This document shows, piece after piece, positions 5,338-6,366 of a stretch of DNA of 6,366 nucleotides. The notes under the pieces are model-generated. The model made no database searches. It was not told where the DNA came from and worked only from the letters and a program-made list of their open reading frames with translations. Origin of the DNA: Actinomycetes bacterium (GTDB taxonomy: Bacteria; Actinomycetota; Acidimicrobiia; Acidimicrobiales; Palsa-688); assembly GCA_021815935.1 (NCBI GenBank), contig JAKAZH010000104.1:1-6366 (forward strand). Reading direction: 5' to 3'. The first letter of the stretch is position 1; each line of letters opens with the position of its first letter. The position numbers and the translations under genes are program-made.

Positions 5338-6219
5338 GTGCCCTCCGACAAAAGAGCCCGCCAGCGCGCTGGGCGGGCAACCCGCATGGCCGAGCTGCAG
5401 CAAGCGCAGAAGCGACGCCGACGCAATACCCGAACGATCCCGGTCGTAGTGGTGGCCGTGGTAGTCGTGGTCGTAGCCATTATCCTCACAGGAACCTCTA
5501 GTAGCTCGAAAAAGGCTTCGACGGCTACATCGGCGACCACGACCAAGACTTCAGCGACGACCGCGCCCGCACCCGCCACCACCACAGTCACGCCGCCGAC
5601 GGCCGCGCCGGTGACGTCAGGAACGAAGATCACAGGGACGACGCCGTGCCCGGCAACGAACGGCTCGTCGCCTCACGTCACGTCCTTCGCGAAAGCGCCT
5701 CCACTTTGCATTACGAAGGCCGCGGCCTACACCGCCACCTTCGAGCTCAACGTCGGCAACGTCGTAGTCAGCCTCGACACGACCAAGACGCCGAACACCG
5801 CCAACAACTTCGTCGTCCTGTCCCTCTACCACTACTACGACGGGACAGCGCTCTTCCGGACCGACACGTCGATCGGGATCATCCAGGGTGGATCTCCTGC
5901 TACACAGAGCGCAAGCGATCCCGGTCCGGGCTACACGATCCCCGACGAGGGCAAAGGGTTCACCTATGCCGCCGGAGACCTCGTCATGGCACGCACGAGC
6001 GCGCCGAATAGCGCCGGAGCGCAGTTCTTCTTCTGCGTCACGTCCGCCTGCTCGAACCTCAACGGCCAGGGGACCTACGTCGTGTTCGGCCACGTGACGA
6101 ACGGGCTCAGCGTGCTGCAGAAGATTCTGTCTTCGAGCGTCACCATCCCCAACAGTCAGCTGGGGGGCGCCCCCGCCAACTTGACCTTGGTCAACAAGAT
6201 CACCATCAGTGCGTCTTAA
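5338..6219 (+). CDS. Membrane-anchored cyclophilin-type peptidyl-prolyl isomerase
   Basis: A 293-residue protein predicted to catalyse cis-trans isomerisation of Xaa-Pro bonds outside the membrane. Residues 1-33 are basic and cytoplasmic, and 35-51 form one Val-rich membrane anchor. Residues 52-102 are a Thr/Ser/Ala/Pro linker, and the cyclophilin domain follows from about 131. Its landmarks are NTANNFVVLSLYHYYDG, Arg174 (equivalent to catalytic Arg55 of human cyclophilin A), IIQGG with Gln183, GAQFF (227-231) and YVVFGHV. The active site is diverged: one residue is inserted between Arg and Gln, the Phe60 position is not Phe, and QGGD is QGGS. Four extracytoplasmic cysteines (104, 124, 233, 238) could form disulfides. 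There is no signal-peptidase motif after the anchor, so it likely stays membrane-bound. The segment CPATNGSSP...APPLCI (104-125) recurs in the next gene. Confidence 0.88.
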   Translation: MPSDKRARQRAGRATRMAELQQAQKRRRRNTRTIPVVVVAVVVVVVAIILTGTSSSSKKASTATSATTTKTSATTAPAPATTTVTPPTAAPVTSGTKITGTTPCPATNGSSPHVTSFAKAPPLCITKAAAYTATFELNVGNVVVSLDTTKTPNTANNFVVLSLYHYYDGTALFRTDTSIGIIQGGSPATQSASDPGPGYTIPDEGKGFTYAAGDLVMARTSAPNSAGAQFFFCVTSACSNLNGQGTYVVFGHVTNGLSVLQKILSSSVTIPNSQLGGAPANLTLVNKITISAS

Positions 6220-6263
6220 GAGCCGCGAACGCTCTCAGAAGGCACGGACATACCGACAAGACC

Positions 6264-6267
6264 GGAG
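6264..6267 (+). promoter_or_regulatory. Ribosome binding site of the second cyclophilin
   Basis: GGAG lies 7 nt before the ATG at 6275, a normal Shine-Dalgarno arrangement. It lies in a 55-bp gap after the first cyclophilin that shows no terminator, so co-transcription is plausible. Confidence 0.55.
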
Positions 6268-6274
6268 ACAACCG

Positions 6275-6366
6275 ATGACTCATCCCTGCCCGCAAGCCGA
6301 CGGCAGCAGCCCGAAGGTTGCTTCGTTCGACGAAGCACCGCCCATGTGTATCGACCTCGAGCACCG
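6275..6366 (+). CDS. Start of a second cyclophilin-type isomerase (cut by right edge)
   Basis: Thirty codons from an ATG at 6275 run to the window edge with no stop. The first residues, MTHPCPQADGSSPKV then ASFDEAPPMCIDLEH, align with residues 104-125 of the preceding protein: CP, GSSP, V, SF, APP and CI are shared. In that protein this segment directly precedes the cyclophilin domain, so this is very probably a tandem paralogue. It lacks the membrane anchor and Thr-rich linker, and is thus expected in the cytoplasm. The cyclophilin domain itself lies outside the window, so the family call rests on this short homology. Confidence 0.7.
   Translation, partial: MTHPCPQADGSSPKVASFDEAPPMCIDLEH

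Noticed and set aside
5440..5485. Low-complexity GTNGTN run resembling a short tandem repeat
   Set aside because: It is explained by the Val-rich membrane anchor of the cyclophilin; the codons vary and there is no exact repeat unit.

Overview
This is a GC-rich window from what looks like an actinobacterium, possibly an Acidimicrobiia-like lineage. The codons favour G/C at the third position, several genes start with GTG, and a TetR/SDR catabolic-type cluster sits beside DedA and cyclophilin housekeeping genes. The cyclophilins share an N-terminal signature (Cys-Pro, Gly-Ser-Ser-Pro, Ala-Pro-Pro-x-Cys-Ile) that I associate with that group. The taxon is an inference from style and not a database result. 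I see no RNA genes, insertion sequences, CRISPR arrays or phage genes.

Left half (1-3899): a divergently arranged regulon. On the minus strand, two paralogous short-chain dehydrogenases (SDRs) form an operon: the complete one at 382-1170, then one cut by the left edge at 1-358. On the plus strand, a 581-residue protein ends in a phosphohistidine swivelling domain (PEP synthase / rifampin phosphotransferase type) but has no ATP-grasp domain. A TetR regulator follows it 29 bp later. The 315-bp gap between the two arms is the control region. It holds two copies of a 16-bp element, ACTGACYGGTYGATTA, in opposite orientations. Each copy sits directly against a -10-like hexamer of one arm. The simplest reading is that the TetR protein represses both arms until a ligand, probably a catabolic substrate or its acyl-CoA derivative, releases it. 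The swivelling-domain protein would phosphorylate a small molecule with a separate ATP-grasp partner, and the SDRs would oxidise or reduce pathway intermediates. The substrate cannot be read from the sequence.

Right half (3900-6366): ordinary-looking chromosomal genes. These are an HD-domain phosphohydrolase (plus) converging on a DedA-family membrane protein (minus), then divergently a membrane-anchored cyclophilin (plus), followed by the start of a second, unanchored cyclophilin that runs off the right edge. The HD, DedA and first cyclophilin genes all start with GTG, have no Shine-Dalgarno sequence, and carry a TANNNT hexamer 6-8 nt before the start, which suggests leaderless transcripts. 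The left-half genes (except tetR) and the second cyclophilin instead have clear ribosome binding sites.
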